A stretch of 64,000 nt of DNA from the NCBI GenBank assembly GCA_049841135.1, contig JASGHK010000004.1, forward strand, positions 434,001-498,000. The letters run 5' to 3'. The stretch's first letter is position 1; every line of letters begins with the position of its first letter. Under the pieces are notes generated by a model. It did no database searches. It saw only the letters and a list, made by a program, of their open reading frames with translations, and was not told the origin of the DNA. Positions 1 through 8,605 of this stretch are shown here, one piece after another. The translations under genes and the position numbers were made by a program. Source of the stretch: JACRCT01 sp049841135 (GTDB lineage Bacteria; Myxococcota; Myxococcia; Myxococcales; UBA5297).

Positions 1-1
1 C

Positions 2-736
2 CGCAAGGCGGTGCTCGACCCGGTGCCGCGCAAGGTGCCGGTCGGCGCGATCGCCGAGGTCTCCGGCAAGCTCGTCTTCCCGCTCTACGACGGCAAGGTC
101 ATCGTCTCCGGCCCGCGCGGCATCCAGGAGGTGCGGGGCGAGCAGACCGGCGAGCGCAACGCCTTCTCGGCCCCGGTCTCCTTCCCGTCGGCGGGCGAGT
201 ACACCGTGGAGGTCGTCGCCCAGAGCGTCAAAGGCCCGGAGGTCGCCGCGCTCTTCCGCGTCCAGGTCGGCTCGAGCAAGGAGCAGCAGGCGGAGGCGGC
301 CGCAGCGGCTCCCCCGCTCGCCGCCGAGAGCGCCGACCTGGCCAAGGCCGAGGCCCAGGTCCTCTCGGCCATCAACGCCCGCCGCAAGGCCGCGGGGCTC
401 AAGCCCTTGGCGCGCAGCGCGACCCTGGACTCGGTGGCCAGCGCCCACAGCGCGGAGATGGCGAGCCTGGGCTACTTCGCCCACGTCTCGCCGGTCTCCG
501 GCGACCTGACCGCGCGGCTGGCCAAGGTGGGCTTCGCCTACCGGCGCGTGGCCGAGAACCTGGGCGAGGCCGGCTCGGCGCTCGACGCCCACCGGGGCAT
601 CGAAGCCTCTCCGGGCCACCTGTCCAACGTGCTCGACGCCGAGGTCGAGCTCGTCGGCCTGGGGACCGCGCGGGTGAGGCGCGGCGAGATCGACAACGTG
701 CTGCTCACCGAGGTCTTCGCGCGCGCCGCCCGGTGA
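2..736 (+). CDS. CAP/SCP-domain secreted protein, 5' end outside window
   Basis: The reading frame is open from the first base, so the protein starts upstream of the window. The N-terminal ~90 visible residues are a beta-rich, Ig-like segment. An Ala/Glu-rich linker (around EAAAAAPPLAAES) follows, and the last ~130 residues are a CAP (SCP/PR-1-like) domain. This is recognised by the succession HSAEMASLGYFAHVSP, ENLGEAGS, SPGHLSNVL and VELVGLGTA. CAP proteins in bacteria are usually exported; their biochemical role is often unknown. The family call is secure, the function is not. The next gene starts 58 bases downstream on the same strand. Confidence 0.82.
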   Translation, partial: RKAVLDPVPRKVPVGAIAEVSGKLVFPLYDGKVIVSGPRGIQEVRGEQTGERNAFSAPVSFPSAGEYTVEVVAQSVKGPEVAALFRVQVGSSKEQQAEAAAAAPPLAAESADLAKAEAQVLSAINARRKAAGLKPLARSATLDSVASAHSAEMASLGYFAHVSPVSGDLTARLAKVGFAYRRVAENLGEAGSALDAHRGIEASPGHLSNVLDAEVELVGLGTARVRRGEIDNVLLTEVFARAAR

Positions 737-794
737 GCGTGCTATCGTCCGGCAGCGATTTCACATAACGCCTGAGGGGGTTGTTGGAGGAACG

Positions 795-3713
795 GTGGGT
801 TACCCGTCAGCGGGGACGGTTTCCGACTGGCCGTCGGGCCGTGCCGAGCTCTACCGGGCGCTCATGTCGGTGCCGGGTCTGGAGCTCGCGCACTGGGTCG
901 AGCCCCTCTTCATGGGCCTGCCCTTCCGCCTGGGAGAGACCGCGGCCGATGCGGCCTACCCCTTCGCGTTCGACGACGACTTCAACGACCTGGCGAACTT
1001 CGCGATCGACGACCTGGCGGACCTGTTGCGCCGCCGCCGCGAGACCGCGGAGAACCGGGCTTCCTCGGTGCCCGAAGTGGAGATCGGCGGGCGCGGGCTG
1101 CGACCCCCGACCTGGTCGCTCGCGCCGTTCATGGAGGGCTCGGCGGGGCTCTTCGCGGCGCGGCGCGGCGTGTTCCTCGACGCGGTCCTGGACACGGCGC
1201 TCTTCGAGGCGTGGATCCCGCGGGGCCACGGCGGCCCGCTCTTCGACCGGCTGACCCTGCTCTACGCCCGCCTGTTCGAAGAGGACAGCCGGGCGGGCTC
1301 CGGCGTCGCCCCCTCCCTGCTCGCGCTGGGCGTCCTGGGGACCATCGCCCACCTGGAGACCAAGAAGGCGCGGGCCAAGACGCTCGTCTCCCGCCAGTTC
1401 CCGCTCGAGCGGATCGACCGCACCGTGGGCTCGGCCCTCTTCTCCCTGGTCGAGGCCGCGCTGAGCGCCGCCCTTCCGGCCGCTCCCCCGACCTATGCGC
1501 TGCAGGCCCGCGCGCTGCTCTGCCCGCTCTCCTTCTATTCGTTCCGCCAGCAGCCGCTCTTGTTCGACGTCAACCCCTGGGGTCTGTCCGAGCCGTTCGC
1601 CAGCGCCGCGGACCGCGTCTGGCTGGCGCTGCTCGAGGAGAACCCCGACCCGCGGGACGGCGAGCGACGGCTGGCCGAGGCCTTCCATGGCGACCCCGAC
1701 CTCTTCAAGCGGGCGGCCGAGGCCGGCGGCGTGATGCTCATGCGGCGCCGGGTGCTCGACTGGCTGGCCATCTACGACGGCCACGACCCCGAGCTCTCCG
1801 CGGCGCTGGTGCCCGTCGCCGTCAACACCGAGGCCCTGTGCACCGCCCTCTCCGAGCCCAAGTCGCTGCTCGCCCGGCTGGCCCGGTTCGCCAAGACCCT
1901 CAAGCCCGACCCGGCCGGCGAGGCCGCGACCGCCGCGCTCGCCGACTCGCTCAAGCGGGGCGCGCTGCGCGAGGACACGGTGGCCGACGTCGCCACCGCC
2001 TACTCGGTGCTGGCGCTCGACCGCGTCATCGTGGACAGCACCGACCGGGCGCGCAGCCGCCTCAAGGACCGCCGCTCCGAGTACACCCGCGAGCAGCTGG
2101 TCTCCGACTACCTGGCCGGCCGGCTCTACCGCCTCTCCACCGACGGCAAGCCGGTGCGCCGGGCCCCGGTGCGCAAGACCCAGGGCCACCTCTTCATCGA
2201 CCTCAAGGGCTTCACCCAGCGCACCTACCGCGCCAAGGAGCTCGTGATGGCCGAGTTCCTGCGCACCGAGTTCTACGAGCCCATCCTCGGGGCGGCCTCG
2301 CGGCGCGTCGAGGGGCTGGGCGGCGAGACGCAGCTCGTGCTGCAGAACCTGCTCGGCGACGCGGCGGTGTTCTCCGGCGAGATGAGCGCGCTCGTCGACG
2401 TGGCGCAGGACATCCAGAAGATCTGCCGGGCCTACGCCGACAAGCTGCGCAGCCGCACCGGCACCGACGGCCGCGACGTGGAGACCCGCCGCGCCGAGGT
2501 CGAGGCCCGCCTGCGCACCGAGCTCGAGCGGCTGCGCTCCGAGGCGACCGCGCTCGAGCGGGGAATGGCCGCCAAGCGGGCCATGCCGGTGGCCGAGCTC
2601 GAGCGGGTGCTCTTCACCACCCTGGCGCAGCGGGTGGCGGACCTGGAGGCGCGCCGGCACGAGGCCGCCCAGCGTGGCCGCGGCCCCGAGGCGCAGCACC
2701 ACGGGGAGGCCATCGCCGCGCTGCGCAACCGCGAGAAGGAGCTCTTCGCGCGCATCGAGAACCTGTTCGGCCCCGCGCGCGACAAGCTCGTCAGCGACCT
2801 GGCGCTCGTCGAGGACCGCAACCACCTCAAGGAGCTCGAGCGCCGGGCCGGCGAGGCGCGGACCTTCGCCAAGGGCCAGCTGCGCTCGCTGGACGAGGAG
2901 GCGCGAGCCTCCCGCGGCGGCGGGCTGGAAGCCGGCCTCTTCATCACCTTCGGCGCCAACGCGGAGATCGCCACCATGGCCGACCAGCAGTTCGGTCCGG
3001 TCAAGGTCGCCATCGCCGAGAAGATCAACGAGGCGGCGCGCGGCACCGCCCGCAACGGGATGATCAAGGGCAAGCTCGACGGCCTGCTCGCCAAGGCCCG
3101 GGCGGAGCGCAACAACCCGCGGCTCGAGCTGCCGTTCCGCGTCTACGTCGACTCCGCCTACAACCTGCTCCTGCCCGCCGAGCTGTCGGAGATGATCGAC
3201 GCGGCGGTGCGCGACCGCGAGCCCACCCGCGCAAGGGAGACGGCCAAGGCCATCGCGGAGACGGTGCTGCGCGACCTCGCGCGCGCCATGCAGATGGGCG
3301 ACGGCCAGCCGGCGGAGGTGCTCTCGAGCCTCTCCGACATCTACAACACCGGCGAGGCGCTCTCCGGCGAGGCGCTCGCGGCGCTGCTGACCCAGACCTC
3401 GGCCTCGCGCACCTGGTTCCGCCGCGTGCTGCAGGTCGACGAGCTCGACCCGGAGTTCCAGGAGCTCTTCTTCTTCGTCCAGGACTCGCTGGAGCTGATC
3501 GTCACGCTGCCGCCGGACGGCGACGTCGACCGCGCGACGGTCTTCCGCCGCGCCGGCCAGGTGCAGTTCCGCGGCTTCGAGGCCAAGTCGCCCACCAGCG
3601 TCTGGGAGCTGTTGCGTCCCGACTCGCCCTTCGCGCTCCTGCTGCTGCAGAAGCACCTGCCGCTCTGGGCGGCGGAGGCACGCGGGCGGCTCGCGGGCGA
3701 GCTGCCGGCGTAG
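795..3713 (+). CDS. large protein with a split class III cyclase-like domain and coiled coil
   Basis: A 972-residue soluble protein starting at GTG, preceded by GGAGG about 5 bases upstream. The first ~460 residues match no family I recognise. From about residue 463 the sequence HLFIDLKGFTQ, then NLLGDAAVFSG (about residue 520), resembles the first half of a class III nucleotidyl cyclase fold, with both metal-binding aspartates in place. About 180 residues of charged heptad-like helix (residues ~535-720) follow. The cyclase pattern then seems to resume at GLFITFGANAE and EKINEAARGTARN (around residue 743), like the family's VNLAARL helix. No signal peptide or membrane segment is visible. The split-cyclase reading is inference; catalytic activity is uncertain. 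Confidence 0.72.
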   Translation: MGYPSAGTVSDWPSGRAELYRALMSVPGLELAHWVEPLFMGLPFRLGETAADAAYPFAFDDDFNDLANFAIDDLADLLRRRRETAENRASSVPEVEIGGRGLRPPTWSLAPFMEGSAGLFAARRGVFLDAVLDTALFEAWIPRGHGGPLFDRLTLLYARLFEEDSRAGSGVAPSLLALGVLGTIAHLETKKARAKTLVSRQFPLERIDRTVGSALFSLVEAALSAALPAAPPTYALQARALLCPLSFYSFRQQPLLFDVNPWGLSEPFASAADRVWLALLEENPDPRDGERRLAEAFHGDPDLFKRAAEAGGVMLMRRRVLDWLAIYDGHDPELSAALVPVAVNTEALCTALSEPKSLLARLARFAKTLKPDPAGEAATAALADSLKRGALREDTVADVATAYSVLALDRVIVDSTDRARSRLKDRRSEYTREQLVSDYLAGRLYRLSTDGKPVRRAPVRKTQGHLFIDLKGFTQRTYRAKELVMAEFLRTEFYEPILGAASRRVEGLGGETQLVLQNLLGDAAVFSGEMSALVDVAQDIQKICRAYADKLRSRTGTDGRDVETRRAEVEARLRTELERLRSEATALERGMAAKRAMPVAELERVLFTTLAQRVADLEARRHEAAQRGRGPEAQHHGEAIAALRNREKELFARIENLFGPARDKLVSDLALVEDRNHLKELERRAGEARTFAKGQLRSLDEEARASRGGGLEAGLFITFGANAEIATMADQQFGPVKVAIAEKINEAARGTARNGMIKGKLDGLLAKARAERNNPRLELPFRVYVDSAYNLLLPAELSEMIDAAVRDREPTRARETAKAIAETVLRDLARAMQMGDGQPAEVLSSLSDIYNTGEALSGEALAALLTQTSASRTWFRRVLQVDELDPEFQELFFFVQDSLELIVTLPPDGDVDRATVFRRAGQVQFRGFEAKSPTSVWELLRPDSPFALLLLQKHLPLWAAEARGRLAGELPA

Positions 3714-3716
3714 CAG

Positions 3717-3905
3717 CCCTCCCCCTGCCCCCTCCCAAACCGCGGGAGGCGGTTTGTCGGAGCCTCTCACTCACCTGCGCCGACGCGGCGCGGCGGCCTG
3801 AGAGCCAGAGCGAAGGGCGCGGAGGCGGAGCAGCTCCGACCAGGGTCGCCGAAGCCGCGAGGCGGCCCCCCTCTCCCGCAGTTTGGTAGGGGGCAGGGGG
3901 GAGGG
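3717..3905. repeat. long imperfect inverted repeat
   Basis: Two arms of about 31 bases (3717-3747 and 3874-3905) are reverse complements with two mismatches and one extra base. The left arm begins CCCTCCCCCTGCCCCCTCCC and the right arm ends GGGGGCAGGGGGGAGGG. About 126 GC-rich bases lie between them. It sits directly after the stop of the preceding gene. It could fold as a large stem at the 3' end of that transcript or be a miniature repetitive element. No transposase is nearby. Confidence 0.7.
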
Positions 3906-3970
3906 CTCGCAAGTGGAAGGGGGGCCTCGAAAGGCCCCCCTTCGAAAAGCAATTCTGTCGGAAGCGCTCG

Positions 3971-4224
3971 CTAGGCGAGGCGGCGCTGGGTGGCGTACAC
4001 CTCGATGCCCTTGCGCGCCTCTTCCTTCTGGGAAGCGGGGCGGCGGCCACCGCGTAGAGCGGGCAGCGGACGCACGTGAAGCTATTCCACCCCTTCTTCA
4101 CCGCCTCATCGAGGCAGTCGTCGTAGTGACCGCAGAACAGGTTTCGCTGGAACTCCACGCTGGCGTGCTTGCCGCTGGGCTCCGGGTTGATGGTGTTCTG
4201 CAGCTCGGTGGGGAATGGCTTCAT
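3971..4224 (-). CDS. small Cys-containing hypothetical protein (one frameshift)
   Basis: Reading from ATG at 4224 (GGAGGA 9 bases upstream) gives MKPFPTELQNTINPEPSG, then FCGHYDDCLDEAVKKGW and FTCVRCPLYA. The frame then breaks within a C run near 4014. Restoring one C continues as ASQKEEARKGIEVYATQRRLA and a stop at 3971, for 84 residues. The paired cysteines (CGHYDDC, CVRC) suggest a metal- or Fe-S-binding fold, but no family is named with confidence. The coherent C-terminus in the second frame and the good ribosome site argue that it is a real gene with a base-call or natural single-base deletion. The 370 bases between it and the next gene show no recognisable feature. Confidence 0.6.
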
Positions 4225-4594
4225 TGTCCGCGGTCCTCCTTCTCGCTCCCCCTGCTCTGCTCTTCGCTCGTCACGGTCTTGGTCTTCTTCGAATCGATGC
4301 GCCGTCAATGGTTCGTCCTGCCCTGCTGGTCTGGGCCCCCTCAGCGTTCTCTTCTCGTTCAGGAACCCGGCCGGCGGTGCATCCAGCGAGGCGTCAACAA
4401 GCTCCGACGCTCATCCCTTCCTGCTCCCGACCCCAGCCAACAAGCGCGGTGAATACTGCTCAGGAGGCAGGGCAAAGTCAACCGGCCACCCTGCTTGGGG
4501 GCGCGCGTTCGCGCGGCAGGTCGGCCGGAAGACAGGTGATCGGGTCGGTGCACGGGGAGAACCAAGTCCCCGCTATTATCGACAGCCACTCGCC

Positions 4595-6651
4595 ATGGTT
4601 TCGTCCCTCCTGCTCGTCGTCTCCCTGCTCGCGGCGCCGGGGCCCGAAAAGGCTCCCGCCCTCGAGACCTTGTCCACGGCCCTCGCCCACTATTCCGCCG
4701 GCGACTTCGAGGCGGGCGTCAACGTTCTGACGCCCGACGCCAGGGGCCGGCGCTGTCCGGAGGGTTCGTCCAAGAGCACCCTCGAGCCCTACTGCGCGCT
4801 CTACCGCGCCGAGTCGCTCTTCTACGCCGGGCACTACGCGCAGGCGGCCAGCGAGTTCGCAGCGGCGCGCAGCCTCGACCCGGACGGTCCGCACGCCGCA
4901 CGCACGCTGGGACGCGAAGGCGAGTCGCTGCTGCGGGCCGGCCGCACGACCGACGCCCTCGACCGGCTGGAGAAGGCGGTCAAGGACGACCCGTCGGTGG
5001 AGCTGCGCTTCTCGCTGGCCGAAGCCAAGGCGGCCACCGGGGACCAGCCCGGGGCGGTCGAGGCTCTACAAGGCCCTCTACGTCGAGGCCCCCGACCACC
5101 CCAACGCCCGGCTCGCCAAGGTGCGGCTCAAGGAGACCGGCGCGTACGCGAGCCTGACCGCGAGCGACCACCTCAGCCGTGGCGAGCGCCTGCTGACCCT
5201 GGGGTTGGCGGCCAAGGCCCTCGCCTCGATCCACACCGCGATGTCGCTCGCGCGCACGCCGGGCGAGACCTTCCGCGCCGAGCTGGACCTGGGCCGGGCC
5301 TACGTGCAGATGAAGGACCTGGCCCGCGCCGAGCAGCTGTTCGACGAGGTCAACGTCCCGCAGGCGCCGAACGGGCTGCAGCTGGACGCGCTGCTGGCGC
5401 TGGGGCGCCTGGCGCAGGCCCGCAACGACTGGACCAAGGCCATCGCGCGGATGGACGAGGTCGCCACCCGCTTCCCGAAGGATCCGGCCGCCGACGAGGC
5501 CGCGTTCCTGTCCGCCTGGACGCGCTTCAACCTGGGCGACTACGCAGCTTGCGCCAAGGCCTTCGAGGGCTACGTCGCCGAGCGCGGCGCCTCGCCCAAG
5601 CGCGGGGAGGACGCCGTCTGGTACCTGGGCTTCTGCCGGCGCCTCGCGGGAGACAAGGCGGGGGCCGAGAAGGCCTTCGTCGATCTCGAGAAGAGCCGGA
5701 AGTACGCGGCGCAGACGCTCTACTGGCGCGCCCGCGACGCCTCCTCGCCCAAGGCCGCCGAGGCCCTCTACCGCCAGGCCATCCGGCGCGGGCCGACGGG
5801 CTGGTATGCCTGGCTCGCGCGCAAGCGCCTCGCCGAGCTGGGCGCAGCCGACGAGCCGCTGGGCATGACCGCCGTGGATGCCTCGCCCGCCGCGGTGCAG
5901 GGCGAGCGCGAGCAGCGCGCCGCGCTGCTCGTCAAGCTGGGGCTCCTGCGCGACGCCAGCGCGGAGATGGCGGTCGCGGCTCGCGCCATCAAGAGCGGCG
6001 CGGACGCGCAGCGGCTGGCCGAGGCCTGCGCGGCGCTCGGGCTGCACGGCCGCGCCTACGCCATCGCCAACCAGCGGCTGTGGGGACCGGCCTACGACAA
6101 GAAGGAGCCCGCGGCATTGGGTCTGCTCTTCCCGCGTGCCTACCCGCAGGCCGTCGAGGCCTCGGCGGAGGCGGTGGGCTTCGACCCCTACTTCGTCTGG
6201 GCCATCATGCGCCGCGAGTCGGCGTTCGACCCGCTGGCGCTCTCCAGCGCGCGGGCCTTCGGCCTGATGCAGCTGCTCGCGCCGACCGCGGCCAAGGTCG
6301 CGCACCTCGCCGGCGAGCCGGACCCTGGCCTGGAGCAGCTGCAGCGGCCCGAGCGGATCGTCCCGCTCGGCGCCTGGTACCTCGCCGACCTGACCGGGCG
6401 CTTCGGGCAGGTGAGCCTGGCGGCCGCGGCCTACAACGGCGGGCCCAACGCGGTGGCGCGCTGGGTCGGCGCCAACGGCCAGCGCCCGCTCGACGAGTTC
6501 GTGGAAGCTCATCCCGTACAAGGAGACGCGCCACTATGTGAAGAACGTCCTGGGCGACTACTTCACCTACCGGGCCCTGTACTCCGCCCCGGGCGCTCCG
6601 CTGGCGTTCGACTGGGTCGTGCCCCAGGCGGTCGCGGGCGCGGCGTTCTGA
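4595..6651 (+). CDS. slt: TPR-containing soluble lytic murein transglycosylase (two frameshifts)
   Basis: Starts MVSSLLLVVSLLAAPG, a signal peptide, followed by about 450 residues of tetratricopeptide-like helices. A C-terminal goose-type lysozyme/SLT domain follows: the catalytic Glu lies in MRRESAFDP, with AFGLMQL and AAYNGGPNAV following. It would cleave the glycan strands of peptidoglycan in the periplasm, releasing anhydromuropeptides. The frame changes at about 5063 (after AVE, resuming LYKALYVEAP) and again at about 6506 (after EFVE, resuming LIPYKETRHYVKNVLG, a typical family ending). Both breaks look like loss of AG from a GAGCTC site, giving an expected product of about 685 residues. 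The pattern suggests sequencing error rather than decay. Confidence 0.85.
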
Positions 6652-6717
6652 TGGCTTTGGCTGGGTAGCAGAAGCCGGGTTCGAGACTCGATACCGGCCG
6701 ACGAAGTGCCTTGCCGT

Positions 6718-6860
6718 GTGGCAGCGAGCAGCCCTCGGATCGCCGGCCTCGTGCCAGGCCTCGTGCCCGCCAGCTCTCAGAAGCGCCCCACCGTTCGACC
6801 AATCCTGAGGGCGCTCAGGGCGAGCTCGCCAGCACAAGGCCGGATTGCCTCGTGCTCGAT
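6718..6860. repeat. dispersed palindromic intergenic repeat, copy A
   Basis: This stretch shares GCAGCGAGC, CTCGGATCGCCGGCCT and the 20-base block CCCCACCGTTCGACCAATCC (6786-6805) with a second intergenic site at about 57770-57968. A diverged inverted arm (GCCAGCACAAGGCCGG at about 6828) lies downstream, as in the other copy. It occupies most of the gap between the transglycosylase and the RNase D gene. The two copies suggest a dispersed, structured intergenic element. Confidence 0.6.
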
Positions 6861-6915
6861 TCGTTCCTCATCACTGCACAGGGCTGGAGGAGGCCCGCGC
6901 GCTGACGCTTGCGGC

Positions 6916-7791
6916 TCACGCGGCGGCGCCCACCACCTGTGCGATGGCCTGCACGATGGCCGGCCCGTCGCGGGTGATCGTCTGGCGGCCCAGCCCCTTG
7001 ATCCCCGTGAGCGCCTCCACCGTGGCCGGCCTGCGCCGCGCCAGCTCCAGGATGACCTCGTCGCCGAAGACCTTGAACGGGGGCCGGTCGGCCGCGCGGG
7101 CGCGCTCCTCGCGCATCAGGTAGACCGCGCGCGCCACCTGCTTGCCTTGAGGATCCAGCGCCCGGAAGCCGCGGACCTTCTGGAAGCCCTGCTCGTCGAA
7201 GCGCTTGGGGCGCGGCTCGCAGGCCGCCTGTCGCGCGAACAGCGCTTTGGCCTGCGCCGTGAGCCCGCGGGACGTCAGCTCGGCCGCGAGCAGGTCGCGC
7301 AACGGCAAAAGGTAGCGGGTGTCCATGGACGCGTAGGCGAGCTGGTCGGGCGAGAGCGGACGGCGGCCCCAGTCCGAGCGCTGGTGCTCCTTGGCCAGCT
7401 TGACCCCGAACTGGTCGCGCACGAGCGCCGCCAACCCCACCTCCGGGCGCTCGAGCAGCTTGGCGGCGAGCATCGTGTCGAACAGGCCTGCGAAGGTGAA
7501 CCCGAAGTCGCGCTTGAGCGAGCGGATGTCGTAGTCGGCGGCGTGCAGCACCACCTCGACCGCTGGGTCGGCGATCAGGCGACCGAGCGGCCGGACGTCC
7601 ACCTTGAACGGGTCGATCACGAAGTCGCTCGAGCGGGTCGACAGCTGAATCAGGCACACGCGCTCGTAGTAGACGTGGAAGCTGTTGCTCTCCGTGTCGA
7701 CGGCGAGGGCCGGCTCGCGCGAGAGCTCTCCCAGGAGCGCGCAGAAGTCCGCCTCGGTGTCGATGAACCTGGTGGCGCGTGACTCGGGCAT
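6916..7791 (-). CDS. rnd: ribonuclease D
   Basis: A 291-residue 3'-5' exoribonuclease of the DEDD superfamily. Exo motif I is VDTESNSFH, motif II HAADYDI, and motif III YASMDTRYLL supplies the tyrosine and final aspartate. An HRDC-type helical domain follows, with ...VEALTGIKGLGRQTI near the C-terminus. RNase D trims the 3' ends of tRNA precursors and other structured RNAs in the cytoplasm. Length and domain order are normal for short bacterial RNase D. It is transcribed convergently with the upstream transglycosylase and divergently from the receiver gene that follows. Confidence 0.93.
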   Translation of the reverse strand: MPESRATRFIDTEADFCALLGELSREPALAVDTESNSFHVYYERVCLIQLSTRSSDFVIDPFKVDVRPLGRLIADPAVEVVLHAADYDIRSLKRDFGFTFAGLFDTMLAAKLLERPEVGLAALVRDQFGVKLAKEHQRSDWGRRPLSPDQLAYASMDTRYLLPLRDLLAAELTSRGLTAQAKALFARQAACEPRPKRFDEQGFQKVRGFRALDPQGKQVARAVYLMREERARAADRPPFKVFGDEVILELARRRPATVEALTGIKGLGRQTITRDGPAIVQAIAQVVGAAA

Positions 7792-7929
7792 TCGGTTTCC
7801 GGCGACCCCCCACCCGAACAGCGGGGCAGCCTAGCCCCGATACGCCTGGCCGGTAAAGCGGTTGGCGGGGCTCCTGGCACTCCCCTTGGGCCGTGGGCAT
7901 GGGCCCCGGGCGTGGCTGTTGTTGCTGGC

Positions 7930-8331
7930 ATGGTGACGCTGCTGCTGGTCGAGGACGACCCTGACGCTGGCGAGGCGACTCGCGAAGAGCTCGCAGGGGC
8001 TGGCTTCCAGGTCGAGGTTGCGAGCGACGCGGCTCAGGCGCTCGCCCGCCTCGAGCAAGAGCCGTTCGGCGCGCTGGTCGTCGACCTCCGGCTTCCGGGG
8101 CTCGATGGCGCCGACCTGCTCGCTCGGCTCCGGGCCGATCCGCGGCACCAGGACCTGCCGGTCGTCATCCACACCGCGACGCCCATGACCGCCCGGCTGC
8201 GCCCCCGGCTGGCGGGAGCGAGCGGGGTCGTCCAGAAAGCTGGAAAGCCAGCGCCGCTGCTGGAAGCGGTTCAGCGCGCGCTCTCGGCGCGGCCCACCGG
8301 CGGCCCCAACACCTGGCTCCTGGAGCCCTAG
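7930..8331 (+). CDS. stand-alone response-regulator receiver protein
   Basis: About 133 residues, essentially one CheY-like receiver domain. Acidic pocket is LLLVEDDPDAG, the phospho-acceptor aspartate is in LVVDLRLPGLDG, the conserved Thr in VVIHTATP, and the Lys in VVQKAGKP. There is no output domain, so it probably acts through protein contacts with a partner. The ATG at 7930 is preferred because the domain starts immediately after it; an in-frame GTG at 7912 is possible. No histidine kinase is adjacent, so the cognate partner is unknown. Confidence 0.88.
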   Translation: MVTLLLVEDDPDAGEATREELAGAGFQVEVASDAAQALARLEQEPFGALVVDLRLPGLDGADLLARLRADPRHQDLPVVIHTATPMTARLRPRLAGASGVVQKAGKPAPLLEAVQRALSARPTGGPNTWLLEP

Positions 8332-8348
8332 GTCACGCGAGCTCCGGT

Positions 8349-8402
8349 CCCATGTGTCCTATGGGACGTATAGGACCTATGCGACCTATGGGACCTATGC
8401 GA
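8349..8402. repeat. short tandem repeats of GACCTATG-like units
   Basis: Four to five imperfect copies of an 8-11 base unit (CCTATGGGACG, GACCTATGCGACC, TATGGGACC) follow the stop of the receiver gene. They form a simple-sequence tract that could vary in copy number. No coding role is apparent. Confidence 0.6.
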
Positions 8403-8473
8403 CCGCCGGCTCACCCCAGCCACCACTCCGGCCGGCCGACTGCGCCCATATATAAGGTTGCGGGCCGAAGCAG

Positions 8474-8591
8474 AAAGTGCCTGGAAGAACGGGGACTTGG
8501 AAATCGGGGTTTCACGAATGCCCCAATTCCCGAGGCATTTCCAGCACTTGCCCACCCCACCCTTCGTCACTGTTGCCACGTGGCAACAGTG
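8474..8591. repeat. intergenic hairpin plus 24-bp perfect palindrome
   Basis: A stem can form between AAGTGCCTGGAA (8475-8486) and TTCCAGCACTT (8539-8549), with a second G/C pairing inside. Immediately downstream, 8568-8591 is a perfect 24-base palindrome, CACTGTTGCCAC followed by its reverse complement. It lies just beyond the psuG stop codon (psuG ends at 8606, reverse strand). It could terminate psuG or the receiver transcript, or be an operator-like site; there is no T-tract typical of an intrinsic terminator. Confidence 0.55.
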
Positions 8592-8605
8592 GCGCGCAGG
8601 CAAGG

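Noticed and set aside
807..3770. 987-residue antisense open frame opposite the cyclase-like gene
   Set aside because: Composition is Leu/Gly/Arg/Val-rich, as expected from the mirror frame of GC-rich coding DNA; the plus-strand protein has coherent motifs.
4980..6521. 513-residue antisense frame opposite the transglycosylase
   Set aside because: It is a mirror frame of the TPR/SLT gene with no recognisable motif.
6660..6720. tRNA T-arm-like GGTTCGAGACTC
   Set aside because: The flanking bases do not form a T stem and no acceptor, D or anticodon stem could be found.
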